A stretch of 64,000 nucleotides of DNA from Actinomadura chibensis NBRC 106107 (GTDB taxonomy: Bacteria; Actinomycetota; Actinomycetes; Streptosporangiales; Streptosporangiaceae), in the NCBI RefSeq assembly GCF_001552135.1, contig NZ_BCQP01000066.1:1-64000 (forward strand). The letters are read 5' to 3'. Below are positions 49,986 through 59,000 of the stretch, piece by piece. The translations under genes and the position numbers were made by a program. Every line of letters begins with the position of its first letter. Within the stretch, counting starts at the first letter, position 1. The notes under the pieces are model-generated. The model ran no database searches, was not told the origin of the DNA, and was given only the letters and a program-made list of their open reading frames with translations.

Positions 49986-51035
49986 GTGGACCTCGGCCCC
50001 CACCATCTCCGGATGATCGAGGCTATCGCCGCGACCGGCAGCATCAGCAAGGCCGCGGCCCGGCTCGGCCTGACCCAGCCCGCGGTGAGCACCATGCTCC
50101 GCCGGGTGGAGAGCCACCTCGGCGTTCAGTTGTTCGTCCGGTCCCCCGAGGGCGTGACGCCGACGCCGGTCGGGGCGGAGGTCGCCACCCGCGCGCGGGC
50201 CGCGCTCGCGAGCATCGACGACCTCAACGCCGCCCTCGCGCACCGGATCAGCGACCCGTCGGCGATGCCGCTGCTGCGGGTCGGCGTCCAGGTGTGCCCG
50301 GTGCTGACCGGGCTGAGCGAGCACCTCGGCGGGCTGTCCCCGGCGTCCCGGCTGCACCTGCGGGTCGACCAGGGCGGCGGGCGCATCCCCGCGCTGCTCG
50401 CCTCCGGCGCGCTCGACATCGGGCTGTTCCAGGAGCCGTTCGAGCACGTCCCGCGGCCGCTGGGCGCACTCGAACGGCTCGTCCTCGTGGAGCGGGAGCC
50501 GATCCTCGCCGGGATGTCGTCCGACAGCCCGCTCGCCGCCCGCGAGACCGTCGAGCTGGCGGAGCTCGCCGAGCTGGACTGGGTCGACGACCCGCTCGAC
50601 GACGGCCCGTGGCCCGCGTACATCCGCGGGGTGTGCGCCGGCGCCGGGTTCCAGCCCCGGGTGCGGTACTGGGCGAGCGACTGGGGGATCTCCGCCTCCA
50701 TCATCCGGTCCGGGCGGGCGGTCGGGCTGTACCAGCCGACCGCGAGCCCCCGCGAGGGGATCGCGCTGCGCCGGATCGAGGGCGACCCGATCTCGCAGCG
50801 GATCGTGCTGGTCTGGCGCCCCGAGGCCGAGCAGGCCGCGGCGCGGCTGCGCGGCGTGTTCAACGACGTGTACATGGACCTCGTCCGGGCTCAGCGGGTG
50901 TACAGCGAATGGTGGGACGAGCATCCCGAGGCGCATCCGGCGTTACCCGTGGCCGCGTCCCGAGAGGCGGACTCCGCCCGGGAGGCGGGTTCCGGGAAGG
51001 GGGGCGGTTCCCGGAACCCGCTCGGAGGCGGCTAG
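49986..51035 (+). CDS. LysR-family transcriptional regulator
   Basis: A 349-residue LysR protein. The N-terminal winged helix is MIEAIAATGSISKAAARLGLTQPAVSTMLRRVESHLGVQLF, followed by a periplasmic-binding-like effector domain (about 90-300). The C-terminal tail of about 50 residues is Gly/Ser/Pro-rich and beyond family length. GTG start. It converges on the secreted pair 51032-52439, and the last bases of both share CTAG (51032-51035). Confidence 0.87.
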   Translation: MDLGPHHLRMIEAIAATGSISKAAARLGLTQPAVSTMLRRVESHLGVQLFVRSPEGVTPTPVGAEVATRARAALASIDDLNAALAHRISDPSAMPLLRVGVQVCPVLTGLSEHLGGLSPASRLHLRVDQGGGRIPALLASGALDIGLFQEPFEHVPRPLGALERLVLVEREPILAGMSSDSPLAARETVELAELAELDWVDDPLDDGPWPAYIRGVCAGAGFQPRVRYWASDWGISASIIRSGRAVGLYQPTASPREGIALRRIEGDPISQRIVLVWRPEAEQAAARLRGVFNDVYMDLVRAQRVYSEWWDEHPEAHPALPVAASREADSAREAGSGKGGGSRNPLGGG

Positions 51036-51874
51036 TAGCTGCCCGGGGTACGGCGTCGTCGCGCCATGACGACGCCGGCCGCGGTCACCAGTCCGCCCGC
51101 GCCGAGCGCGAGGAGGACGGGCGCCGGGCCCCTGTCCGGCGCCCGATCGCTGACGCCGGTGGTGGGCGAGAAGCCGCCGAGCTTCCCGGAGCGCTGGTAC
51201 GCGGAGCCAGGGAGCTTGTCCGCGTAGCGGCCGTGCACGAGCTTCTGGTACGACCCGACCGTCACGCCCTGCTTGACGGACGTCTTCGCGGTGTCGTTCA
51301 GAGGCGTGACGCGGCCGTCCTTGAGCCGGTACCAGGCGTGGATCTGCGGCTCGGTGAACACCTGGCCGCCGTCCGCCTTGGCCGGGTACACGGCCTCCTC
51401 GGTGCCGGAGATCACGTTCATGATCGTCCAGTCGGCGCCGGACTTGGTGAGCCACACCGTCGCGTGCTGCCCGGTCGCCGACTTCGCGCCGACCGCCATG
51501 TAGGCGAACTGCGCGACGGGAGCGTTCGGCGTCCCCTTCACGAACTCGGGGTTGAGCGAGTACACGGGGTGGACGGCGCCCTCAAGCCTCGGCGCCTTCG
51601 CCGCGATCGCCGCCTGCGGGACGGCCTGGTTGGTGACCTGGCCGCGGTTGTGCTGGTCGAGGTGGACGAAGAACTGCCCGATCCGCTGCTGGGCGGCGGC
51701 GGAGGAGGCGACCTTCGCCGCGGCGGCCTCGTCCGCGGACGGCCCGGCGGCGAACGCGGCGTTGCCGCCCATCAGGACGGTGCCGCCGATGAGCGCGGCC
51801 GCGGTGAACTTGGCCGCGTGGTTGACCTTGTTGTCGACCTTGTGGTTGATCTTGGTGTTCCGCATGTCAGGCAC
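51032..51874 (-). CDS. Secreted, membrane-anchored protein of unknown function
   Basis: A 280-residue exported protein with a signal peptide (about 20-43; AAALIGGTVLMGGNAAFA), a ~190-residue extracellular region without cysteines, and a C-terminal hydrophobic helix (APVLLALGAGGLVTAAGVVMA) with a basic tail (RRRRTPGSY). This sorting-like end lacks an obvious LPxTG. GTG at 51874 or ATG 51865 is possible. It overlaps the preceding protease gene by up to eight bases, so the two act together; it may be an anchored partner, inhibitor or substrate. Confidence 0.7.
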   Translation of the reverse strand: MPDMRNTKINHKVDNKVNHAAKFTAAALIGGTVLMGGNAAFAAGPSADEAAAAKVASSAAAQQRIGQFFVHLDQHNRGQVTNQAVPQAAIAAKAPRLEGAVHPVYSLNPEFVKGTPNAPVAQFAYMAVGAKSATGQHATVWLTKSGADWTIMNVISGTEEAVYPAKADGGQVFTEPQIHAWYRLKDGRVTPLNDTAKTSVKQGVTVGSYQKLVHGRYADKLPGSAYQRSGKLGGFSPTTGVSDRAPDRGPAPVLLALGAGGLVTAAGVVMARRRRTPGSY

Positions 51875-52439
51875 CCACCTTCGACAGGGCCTCGCCCCAG
51901 CGGAACTGCCCGTTGCTGACGTAGCTGCTGTGGCTCATCTCGCCGTACCTCGGGCTCGCCGGCCACGGGTCGCCGTAGGAGAGCGTCTGCCCGGTGTACC
52001 CGTAGATCACCTGGGCGTGGCCGCCGCCGGCGGTCCAGTAGATGCCGGTCTCGATCGGGCGCCGCCCGTCGATCTCGGTGACCACGGCCTGGTACGACAG
52101 CGGTCCGGTCACCTGGCCCGGGGAGAGCCCGAGCTTCTGGAACGCCGTCTGGTCCCACTGCAGCTGGCCGGGCTGGTTCGGGCACTGGCCGCCCGCGGGG
52201 CGGTTCCTCGCGAGGTTGCAGAACTCGTTCTGGCTGACGTTCCCCTTGCCGTGGAACTTGGCGATGGTGAGCCCGCTTGCGGCCCAGCACCACTGGTTCT
52301 GCTGCTGGACCTCCTGCTGGATCTGGAGGACGCCTGCCGAGGCGACCCCCGACGACACCGCGAAGGTGGTCGCCGCTACGCCCGCGATACCGGCCGCGAG
52401 CCGTAGGCGTGCCCGGGCGGGTCGGGTACGCTGTCTCAT
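51867..52439 (-). CDS. Secreted papain-like (AvrRpt2/C70-type) cysteine protease
   Basis: A 190-residue exported protease. The signal peptide (about 12-38; RLRLAAGIAGVAATTFAVSSGVASA) is followed by a papain-like domain. The active Cys is in QQNQWCWAASGLT, the His in AGGGHAQVIYGY, and Asp/Asn in YGDPWPAS, the pattern of PF12385-type AvrRpt2 proteases. Two further cysteines (EFCNLA, GQCPNQ) may form a disulfide. ATG at 52439. It is translationally coupled to the anchored partner downstream. Confidence 0.85.
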   Translation of the reverse strand: MRQRTRPARARLRLAAGIAGVAATTFAVSSGVASAGVLQIQQEVQQQNQWCWAASGLTIAKFHGKGNVSQNEFCNLARNRPAGGQCPNQPGQLQWDQTAFQKLGLSPGQVTGPLSYQAVVTEIDGRRPIETGIYWTAGGGHAQVIYGYTGQTLSYGDPWPASPRYGEMSHSSYVSNGQFRWGEALSKVGA

Positions 52440-52775
52440 TCGCTTCCGCCTTTTCTCCCGGCTATCGCCGTGCGGCCTCCCGTCCGGGCACGGTGCGCGC
52501 GAAGGGCCTCCGTTTCGCCGGACGGGAGCACTGGCCGGCGGGAGGACGGATCGCACACCTCGCGGTATCCCTACCGGTGCCGGGGGAGTCTTCCGGGCGG
52601 GGAACCCCGGGCGAGAGGCCGTAGGAACACCATGACAGTCTCATTGGCGGCAATTCGCCGGTAATGTCAGCAGGTCATAACTGCGGTGTATATGGCCCTA
52701 TACGCCCAGGTCGGGTGGGGTGCGGGCGACGCCGGGGCCGGTCCGCGCACCGGTCCGCGCGGCGTCGCGGTCCGC
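52440..52775. other. Gene-free divergent region between protease and monooxygenase-fold genes
   Basis: It contains the leader of the protease gene and, on the right, a palindrome GTATA-N6-TATAC (52688-52703) preceded by A/T-richer promoter-like DNA (GGTAATG, about 52661). Frames that start here (for example at 52686) run through the palindrome, so I treat them as non-coding. Confidence 0.5.
52688..52703. promoter_or_regulatory. Palindromic operator candidate GTATA-N6-TATAC
   Basis: Perfect 5-bp arms around TGGCCC, 72 bases before the ABM gene start. It is typical in shape of GntR/TetR-class operators; no such regulator gene is adjacent. Confidence 0.4.
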
Positions 52776-53384
52776 ATGGAAACGGTGGATCCGGTCACAC
52801 TCCCCGACATGGCTGAACGCGACGGCGAGCCCGTCACGGCCGTGGTCACCTGGGACGTCAAGCCCGGCCGCGAGCGCGAGTTCGAGGACTGGGCCGAGGG
52901 CATGCACCGGATCGCCATGCGCCACCCCGGGCACCGCGGCGCGACCTGGCTGCGCGCCGAGGGGTCGCGGAACCGCTACTACACCGTGGTGAACTTCGAC
53001 GACCGGGAGCACCTGGACGCGTGGCTCGGGTCCCGCGACCGCGCCGACTGGCTCCGCCGCCTGCACGGGATCGCGGCCGAGCGGCAGCCCCAGACGACCG
53101 GCCTGGAGACCTGGTTCAGCCTGCCGGGGGAGTCGGTGCCGCCGCCGTCCAAGGCCAAGATGATCGTCGTCACGTTCATCGCCGTGTATCCGATCAGCCT
53201 GGCGCTGAACGCGTTCGTCACCCCGCTGACCATGACGTGGCCGGTCGCGGTGAAGGCGCTGACGTTCCCGGTGATCCTCGTCCCGCTGCTGACGCTGCTC
53301 GTCATGCCGCTGCTCAGCAGGGCGTTCCGGCGGTGGCTGTACCCGGTCGGGCGGGCGCACCGCCCCGCGAAGCCGGGCCGCTGA
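52776..53384 (+). CDS. ABM-fold (antibiotic biosynthesis monooxygenase-like) membrane protein
   Basis: A 202-residue protein. An ABM ferredoxin-like domain (about 15-115; TAVVTWDVKPGREREFEDWAEGMHRIAMRHPGHRGATWLR) is followed by two membrane helices (FIAVYPISLALNAFV; LTFPVILVPLLTLLVMPLL). This architecture occurs in many actinobacteria; function unknown. ATG 52776 is preferred; ATG 52809 is also possible. Its stop abuts the convergent acyltransferase stop, together forming TGATCA (53382-53387). Confidence 0.8.
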   Translation: METVDPVTLPDMAERDGEPVTAVVTWDVKPGREREFEDWAEGMHRIAMRHPGHRGATWLRAEGSRNRYYTVVNFDDREHLDAWLGSRDRADWLRRLHGIAAERQPQTTGLETWFSLPGESVPPPSKAKMIVVTFIAVYPISLALNAFVTPLTMTWPVAVKALTFPVILVPLLTLLVMPLLSRAFRRWLYPVGRAHRPAKPGR

Positions 53385-55193
53385 TCAGACCAGCAGGTCG
53401 TGGAGTTCGCGGACGGCGTCGCGGAGCCGGTCGGCGAACGCGAACATCGCGTCCGCGACCGCGTGCGGGGTGCTCAGGTAGACGTTGAACCGGTCGGGGA
53501 GCAGGACGTAGGCCACGCCGATGCACTGCTCGCTGGTCGACCCGAACCCGAAGTACCGGATGTTCTCCGACGGCGCCGAGCTGGTGCTCAGGTAGTCGTC
53601 CCGCATGACGAGCCAGCCGGGCGAGGCGAACAGCCGCGGTGGCTCGGTGACGCCGACCTCCGCGCCGCGCCGCCGCTGGATCAGCTGCAGCTCCCACAGG
53701 TGCTGCTCGGGCGCCTGCCCCGCCTGGCACTCGCGGGCCCGCCGGACGTGCGCGTCGGCGGCGGCGCGGAACGCGTCCCGGCGGATCCCGCGGCCGGCGG
53801 CCGGATCGTCCATGACGTCGGCGAACCGCACCGCCTCGGGCGTGACGACCCGCATCGCCTCGGTGCGGCCGTGCCGGTAGTGGCGGGTCGCGATCGACTC
53901 GTAGGTCGCGCCGGTCAGGCCCTTCGCGCGCCGGTGGGCGAGCTGGTAGGCGAGCTGGACGAACGCGTCCGGCGACGTCCCGAGCCGCTTGATCTCGGTG
54001 GACCCGAACGTCGCGAACGACACGGTCGTCGTCGCGGTCGCGGCGCCGTAGGCGGCGAACGCGGCGGCGGCGTCGCGGATGTCGCGGCGGAGCGCGTCGT
54101 CCAGCGCGAACTCGATCGGCTCGATCACCGGGAGCCCCTGCGACCGCGCGCCCGACCGCCGCGACAGCACCGCCGGGGACATGCTGAACAGCGCGTCCAC
54201 GAAGCTGAGGACGGTGGTGCCGTCCAGGCCGCAGTGCTCGACGTTGATCCCGGCCGTCCCGTCCGCGAACACGACGAACGACACGGCCTTGTCGAACCAG
54301 CGGTTGCCGCTGTCGCCGTGCAGGAGGTGGTCGCACGCGTCGAGGGTGTTGCGGGGGACGAAGTCCTCCAGGCAGACGCAGAACAGCGCGGTCTCGATCT
54401 CGTCCAGCGCCCGCGCGTTGCGCGGGTCGGCGGCGAGCAGGGCGGTGCGGCTCGCCGCCCAGTCGGCGCGGGCCTTGGTGGTGAGGTGCCCGGCGGACGG
54501 CTCCACCGCGGGCTCCGCCTTCATGATCGTCTCAAGGCCGGCGGTCAGCTCGTCCAGGGCGTGCGGGCGCCCCTCCGGGCCGAGCACGTCCATCCGGATC
54601 AGGTTGCCGCGGAAGAAGACCACGATGTGCCGGGCCTGCGACGGGCCGGGCCACGCGTCGGAGTACGGGCCGCGGACCGTGTCCTGCTCCGCGCCGGGGA
54701 TGCGGGTCGTGGAGAACAGGAACTTGTTCTGCACCATCGACAGCGGGCGCCCGCGCAGCACGACCGGGGGGACGGCCTCGTCGTCCAGCCGGATCTTGTA
54801 GTCGAGCGCCGCGGCGATCAGCCCGGCCGCGCGCCGCACCTGGCCCTCGTCCGACTCCTTGAACAGGAAGAAGAAGTTGGCGTTCAGGGCGATGCGGTCG
54901 CGGCGGCCGAGGTAGCGGTACGGCCAGAACGTGTCGAGCCAGCTCTGCACGCCCTCCGACGCGTCGTAGCGTTCGAGGGCCGCGTGCAGCTTGCGGCCGG
55001 GGCCGTCCGGGCGGGCGAAGTCGGCGACCGCGGCCTCCGTCCGGGCCCGCTCGTCCGGGGTCAGCAGCGGCGCGCACCACTCCAGGAACCGCTCGCAGGT
55101 CGCGTCGAGCGTCGGGAGCGGCACGCGCGGCAGCGCCGCCTCGTTGCCGAAGGTGCGGGACGAGAGCTCATCGCTGGGGTTGCTGGCGTTCAC
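53385..55193 (-). CDS. Choline/carnitine O-acyltransferase homologue
   Basis: A 602-residue member of the carnitine/choline acyltransferase family, rare in bacteria. The catalytic His320 is in NVEHCGLDG. The family's GRTEAMR segment keeps the Thr that contacts the carboxylate in carnitine enzymes (Val in choline acetyltransferase). The STS motif is in YLSTSSAPSENIRYFGFG. GTG at 55193 overlaps the upstream methyltransferase stop (GTGA, 55193-55190). It should transfer an acyl group between CoA and a hydroxylated, probably quaternary-amine acid made by the two upstream genes (inference). Confidence 0.87.
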   Translation of the reverse strand: MNASNPSDELSSRTFGNEAALPRVPLPTLDATCERFLEWCAPLLTPDERARTEAAVADFARPDGPGRKLHAALERYDASEGVQSWLDTFWPYRYLGRRDRIALNANFFFLFKESDEGQVRRAAGLIAAALDYKIRLDDEAVPPVVLRGRPLSMVQNKFLFSTTRIPGAEQDTVRGPYSDAWPGPSQARHIVVFFRGNLIRMDVLGPEGRPHALDELTAGLETIMKAEPAVEPSAGHLTTKARADWAASRTALLAADPRNARALDEIETALFCVCLEDFVPRNTLDACDHLLHGDSGNRWFDKAVSFVVFADGTAGINVEHCGLDGTTVLSFVDALFSMSPAVLSRRSGARSQGLPVIEPIEFALDDALRRDIRDAAAAFAAYGAATATTTVSFATFGSTEIKRLGTSPDAFVQLAYQLAHRRAKGLTGATYESIATRHYRHGRTEAMRVVTPEAVRFADVMDDPAAGRGIRRDAFRAAADAHVRRARECQAGQAPEQHLWELQLIQRRRGAEVGVTEPPRLFASPGWLVMRDDYLSTSSAPSENIRYFGFGSTSEQCIGVAYVLLPDRFNVYLSTPHAVADAMFAFADRLRDAVRELHDLLV

Positions 55194-56047
55194 TTCGATC
55201 CTCGTGTTTCCGGGCGGTGCCCGGCCCGCGCGGGCCGGGAACGTATGGGCCGGGACGAATAGAGCTGGGCGTAGAGCCAGCCGTCGGTCTCCACGCCGGT
55301 GGGGTCGACGCCCGCGGCGCGGAGCCGGTCCAGGACCCGCGCGCGCTCCCGCGGCGTCGCGAACCGCCGCTGCCGGAACAGCCCCTCGTGGCGGACGGTC
55401 CGGTACCCCGCCGCGGCGAGGGTCTCCGCGATCGGCTCGAAGGGGAACATGCGCAGCACGAAGTGCGCCATCCACGGCCGGTTCCCGCCGGGCCCGCCGA
55501 GGATCCTGGAAATGGTCCGCTCGGTGACGTATCCGAGGCAGCCGGTGGAGATGACGAGATCGGTCCCGTCGAGCCGCGCGCGCTGCTCGGCGGTCGGTTC
55601 GCCGTTCTCCAGATCGGCGTGGACGGCGCCGTCCAGGAATCCGGCTTCGAGGGCATAGGAAAGTGCTTCCTCCGAGGCGTCCAGGCCAAGGAAACGCATG
55701 GGGTCAGTGCGGCTGCCGGAACGGACGAGCTCCCTGTCCCGAGTCAGCAGCGACTCGCGTGTCCGCCGATGCGCGTCCGGGTCGGCGTAGCGATCGTACA
55801 GCTCTTCCATCGTCGCCCCGTATTTCACGAGGGCGGCGTTGACGCCGTAGGAGCAGCCGATGTCCAGAACGGTCGGGACGGGCACCCCGCACGCCTCCCG
55901 GTATTCGCTGATCAGCCGCCGGAAGTACGGTTTCGCCAGCTCCGGTATGGAGTAGTCGAGTTCGCGGAGGGTGCCGAAGTAGGCCCGCGGATCGGGCCGC
56001 GTGTAGATGTGGTCGAACGAGGTCTTGCCGGTCTCGCCGGTGCGCAT
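55190..56047 (-). CDS. SAM-dependent methyltransferase of the hydroxylase-acyltransferase operon
   Basis: A 285-residue class I methyltransferase. SAM motif VLDIGCSYGVNAALVKYG, acidic loop FLGLDASEEAL and motif IV STGCLGYVTERT. It may methylate nitrogen of an amino-acid-derived substrate. It lies nine bases after the dioxygenase stop and overlaps the acyltransferase start. The lower GC at third positions in this operon compared with neighbours suggests acquisition. Confidence 0.82.
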   Translation of the reverse strand: MRTGETGKTSFDHIYTRPDPRAYFGTLRELDYSIPELAKPYFRRLISEYREACGVPVPTVLDIGCSYGVNAALVKYGATMEELYDRYADPDAHRRTRESLLTRDRELVRSGSRTDPMRFLGLDASEEALSYALEAGFLDGAVHADLENGEPTAEQRARLDGTDLVISTGCLGYVTERTISRILGGPGGNRPWMAHFVLRMFPFEPIAETLAAAGYRTVRHEGLFRQRRFATPRERARVLDRLRAAGVDPTGVETDGWLYAQLYSSRPIRSRPARAGHRPETRGSK

Positions 56048-56056
56048 CGGACGCCC

Positions 56057-56902
56057 CTAGTCCAGCAGCCCGTCGACCCGCACGGCACGCCCCTCCGCCG
56101 CCAGGTGCGCGGGCAGGACGCGGCCGAAGAGCTGCCGCGTCCGCGCGACGCTGCCGACGACCCCCGGACGCTCGCTGTAGGCGAAGATCGCCGTGTGCCG
56201 CGCCGTGCTCCCGGCGACCCTGGCCACCCGGTGCAGCGAGTACCGTCCCTTGAATAACTGCAGGTCACCGGGCCGCAGCGTGAGCCGCTGGACGAGGTCG
56301 CCGCCGCGCCCGGCCAGCACCCGGCCGACGTCGCCGAAGTTCTCCGCGTCCGCCGACCGGATGTTCGGGCAGTACTCGAAGCCGCCGCCCGCCTCGGCCT
56401 CCTGGACGAGCATGCTCACCGTGAACTCGTTGGTATCGAAATGCCAGGGATGCTCCATACCGGGTTCGACGACGTTCAGGCACAGCCCCGACAGCGGATC
56501 GGCCAGCTCGTACACGACCGGCATTCCGAAACAGGCGGCCGTCAACCGGCGGAACAGCGGATTTGAATAAAGCCGGTGGATGATGAACGCGGCCGGGATC
56601 CGGTCGCGCGGGACGAACGCGTTGCCCCGCTCCATGGTGACCCGTCCCGGATGACCGTCCGGCAATGGCGTGGTGACGTCGATGTTGTAGGCGTTCACCG
56701 TTTCCACGTCGGTGTGGGCGAACGACGCGGACTGCGCGCATTCCGTGCGCAATGCGTCCAGCAATGCGGGACGAATGAAGTCGGGCAGCACGCAGCAGCC
56801 CGTTTTCGCCAGCTCCGCCCTGGCCCGCGAAATGACGGGGAGCCATCCGTCCGGCAGATAGCGGTCGGCGACCACCCGCCCGAAGTCCTCCGCTGCGTCC
56901 AT
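56057..56902 (-). CDS. 2-oxoglutarate/Fe(II) dioxygenase, BesD/HalB-related hydroxylase type
   Basis: A 281-residue non-haem iron enzyme. Iron ligands are His154 and Asp156 in HPWHFDTNEF and His224 in GRYSLHRV; Arg235 (TARH) likely binds 2-oxoglutarate. The context ...HFDTNEFTVSMLVQEAEAGGGFEYCPNIR...GDLQLFKGRYSLHRV is that of the family containing the lysine halogenase BesD. Here Asp156 is kept, so hydroxylation rather than halogenation is expected. Leu216 is encoded by TTA (56257-56255), a rare and possibly bldA-controlled codon. First gene of the operon with methyltransferase and acyltransferase. Confidence 0.82.
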   Translation of the reverse strand: MDAAEDFGRVVADRYLPDGWLPVISRARAELAKTGCCVLPDFIRPALLDALRTECAQSASFAHTDVETVNAYNIDVTTPLPDGHPGRVTMERGNAFVPRDRIPAAFIIHRLYSNPLFRRLTAACFGMPVVYELADPLSGLCLNVVEPGMEHPWHFDTNEFTVSMLVQEAEAGGGFEYCPNIRSADAENFGDVGRVLAGRGGDLVQRLTLRPGDLQLFKGRYSLHRVARVAGSTARHTAIFAYSERPGVVGSVARTRQLFGRVLPAHLAAEGRAVRVDGLLD

Positions 56903-57099
56903 GACCGTCCTTTCGGCTCGGCGCGCCGCATACGCGTTCTAGCACAATCCGGCCGCAAGATCAGGACCGCGGCGGCGCGCTCCGCGGCGGGGCGCGGACC
57001 GGCGGCGGGGTGGCGATCGGCGCGACTTTCCGCGAACCTTTCCTCACGCGGCGGCGTCACCGTCCTGTGGAACATGATCGAGGAGGCTGGGAGCGCGGG

Positions 57100-58887
57100 A
57101 TGGACTGGCGGCTGACGGACTTCACCGAGGAGCGCGAACTCGGACGCGGCGCGCAGGGCAGGGTCGTCCTCGCCCGGCACACCGGCTCCGGGACGCCGGT
57201 CGCGATCAAGTACCTCGTGCAGGGCGACCCGGGGGCGCTCGCGGCGCTGCGCTCGGAGGCGCAGATGCTCGGCCGCCTGACCAGCCCCTACGTCGCGCGC
57301 CTCTACCAGTTCGTGGAGCGCGAGCAGGGCGCGGCGATCGTCATGGAGGCGATCGACGGCGCGTCGCTGAAGGCCGTCCTGCGCGAGCACGGCGCGCTCG
57401 CCCCGGAGGCGGCGCTGCTCGTGCTGAAGGGGTCGCTGCTCGGGCTCGCGGCGGCGCACGCCGTCGGCGTCGTGCACCGCGACTACAAGCCCGCGAACGT
57501 CGTCGTCCAGGCGGACGGGCTCAGCAAGCTGGTCGACTTCGGCGTCGCCGTCCTCGCCGGGCAGGGCTCGCTCGCCGGGACGCCCGTCTACATGGCGCCC
57601 GAGCAGTGGCGCGGCGAGCCCGCCACCCCCGCCACCGACGTGTACGCCGCCACCTGCGTGTTCGTCGAGTGCGTGACCGGGCGCCGGCCGTTCGCGGCGG
57701 ACCAGCGGGCCGCGCTCATGAACCAGCACCTGACCGCCCAGGTCGACGTGTCGGACGTCCCCGAGCCGCTGCGCCCGCTCGTCCTGCGCGGCATGGCGAA
57801 GGAGCCGGGGGAGCGCCCGGCGGGCGCCGCGTCGTTCGTCACCATGCTGGAGTCGGCGGCCGTCGCCGCCTACGGGAGCGACTGGGAGCAGCGGGGCGTC
57901 CGCGCGCTCGCCGCCGCCGCGGTCGCGCTGGCCGCGCTGTTCCCGCTCGGCGCGCTCAGCGTCGCCCCCGCCTCCGGCGCCGCCGGCGCGGCCGGGGCGG
58001 CCGGAGCCGCCGGGTCGGGCGCGGCCGGGTCGGGCGGCGGCGCGGGCGCCGCCGGGGCGGCCGCGGGCAAGGGCATCCTCGCCACGGCGGCGGGCAAGGG
58101 CGCGGTCGCCGCCGCGGGCGCGGCCGTCGTCGCCGCGACGGCGGGCGGCGCCGTCTACGCCACCCGCGACCACAAGGAACCGCCGCCCGCCCCCGTCGCG
58201 GTCGTCGCCCTCGCCGCCCAGAACGAGACGCTTCGCGACCCGGAGATCGTGGTGCAGAACGTGCAGTACCCCAAGGTCAGCGGCCTGCGAGACCCGGCGC
58301 TCGAACGGCGGATCAACGCCGAGCTGCGCGGCCCGCTGGACCGCCTCATCGCGATGTCGCGGTCCCTCGCCACCAACGTCGGCTGCCACGGCAAACCCGT
58401 GAAGATCGGTACGAAGACGCGGCTCGGGCTGCGCGGGCCCCGGCTCGTGTCCGTCCGGTACTTCCAGGTGACCGACAACTGCCAGCAGGCGGACGGGTCG
58501 CCCGGCGGCGAGGTCGTCACCGTCGACCTGCGCACCGGGCGCAGGCTCACCGCCGCCGACGTGTTCCGTCCGGACGTGCTGACGGACGCGGGCGCCGCCC
58601 GGCTCAGGTCGATCGTCGCGCAGCACCCCGTCGGCAACGAGCGCCGCTGGTCCGACTGCTCGCCGGACGGCCGGTTCCGGCGGTCCGACTTCTTCCCGGG
58701 CAGGACGATCGCGCCCGGCCAGCGGAGCGCGCCGCCGTACCTGAGCGCGTTCTTCACGCCCGCCGAGTTCCAGCTCTCCTACCTCGCGGGCGGCAGCGAC
58801 GGCTGCGGCGACCTGAACTTCGGCGCGTCGTACGCGAGCGTCCGCGCGCTGCTGAAGCCCGAGATCGCGGCGATGCTGCCCAAGTAG
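57100..58887 (+). CDS. Ser/Thr protein kinase with exported C-terminal domain
   Basis: A 595-residue kinase: LGRGAQGRVVLA, AIKYL (Lys), VVHRDYKPANVVV, DFGVA, TPVYMAPEQWRG. Kinase domain about 10-265, then an Ala/Gly-rich linker with a membrane segment (about 265-360), and an exported domain of about 230 residues with four cysteines, resembling RsiV-type/DUF3298 proteins (LRDPALERRINAELRGPLD; DLRTGRRLTAADVF). ATG at 57100 follows GGAGG. The partner phosphatase gene follows 113 bases later. Confidence 0.87.
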   Translation: MDWRLTDFTEERELGRGAQGRVVLARHTGSGTPVAIKYLVQGDPGALAALRSEAQMLGRLTSPYVARLYQFVEREQGAAIVMEAIDGASLKAVLREHGALAPEAALLVLKGSLLGLAAAHAVGVVHRDYKPANVVVQADGLSKLVDFGVAVLAGQGSLAGTPVYMAPEQWRGEPATPATDVYAATCVFVECVTGRRPFAADQRAALMNQHLTAQVDVSDVPEPLRPLVLRGMAKEPGERPAGAASFVTMLESAAVAAYGSDWEQRGVRALAAAAVALAALFPLGALSVAPASGAAGAAGAAGAAGSGAAGSGGGAGAAGAAAGKGILATAAGKGAVAAAGAAVVAATAGGAVYATRDHKEPPPAPVAVVALAAQNETLRDPEIVVQNVQYPKVSGLRDPALERRINAELRGPLDRLIAMSRSLATNVGCHGKPVKIGTKTRLGLRGPRLVSVRYFQVTDNCQQADGSPGGEVVTVDLRTGRRLTAADVFRPDVLTDAGAARLRSIVAQHPVGNERRWSDCSPDGRFRRSDFFPGRTIAPGQRSAPPYLSAFFTPAEFQLSYLAGGSDGCGDLNFGASYASVRALLKPEIAAMLPK

Positions 58888-59000
58888 GGGGGCGTCCGGG
58901 GCCCGGCCGGTCCCGCCACATTGGACGCGGCCGGGCTGGGTACACACTCCGCGACGGAAACGGAGCACCAAGCCGAGGAGACGGCCCGGGACGGCGACCG

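Noticed and set aside
52686..52775. Longer N-terminus of the ABM protein
   Set aside because: Would place the palindrome 52688-52703 inside coding DNA and adds a non-family segment.
56057..56902. Halogenase assignment for the BesD-like enzyme
   Set aside because: The iron-site residue is Asp (HFD), whereas radical halogenases have Gly or Ala there.
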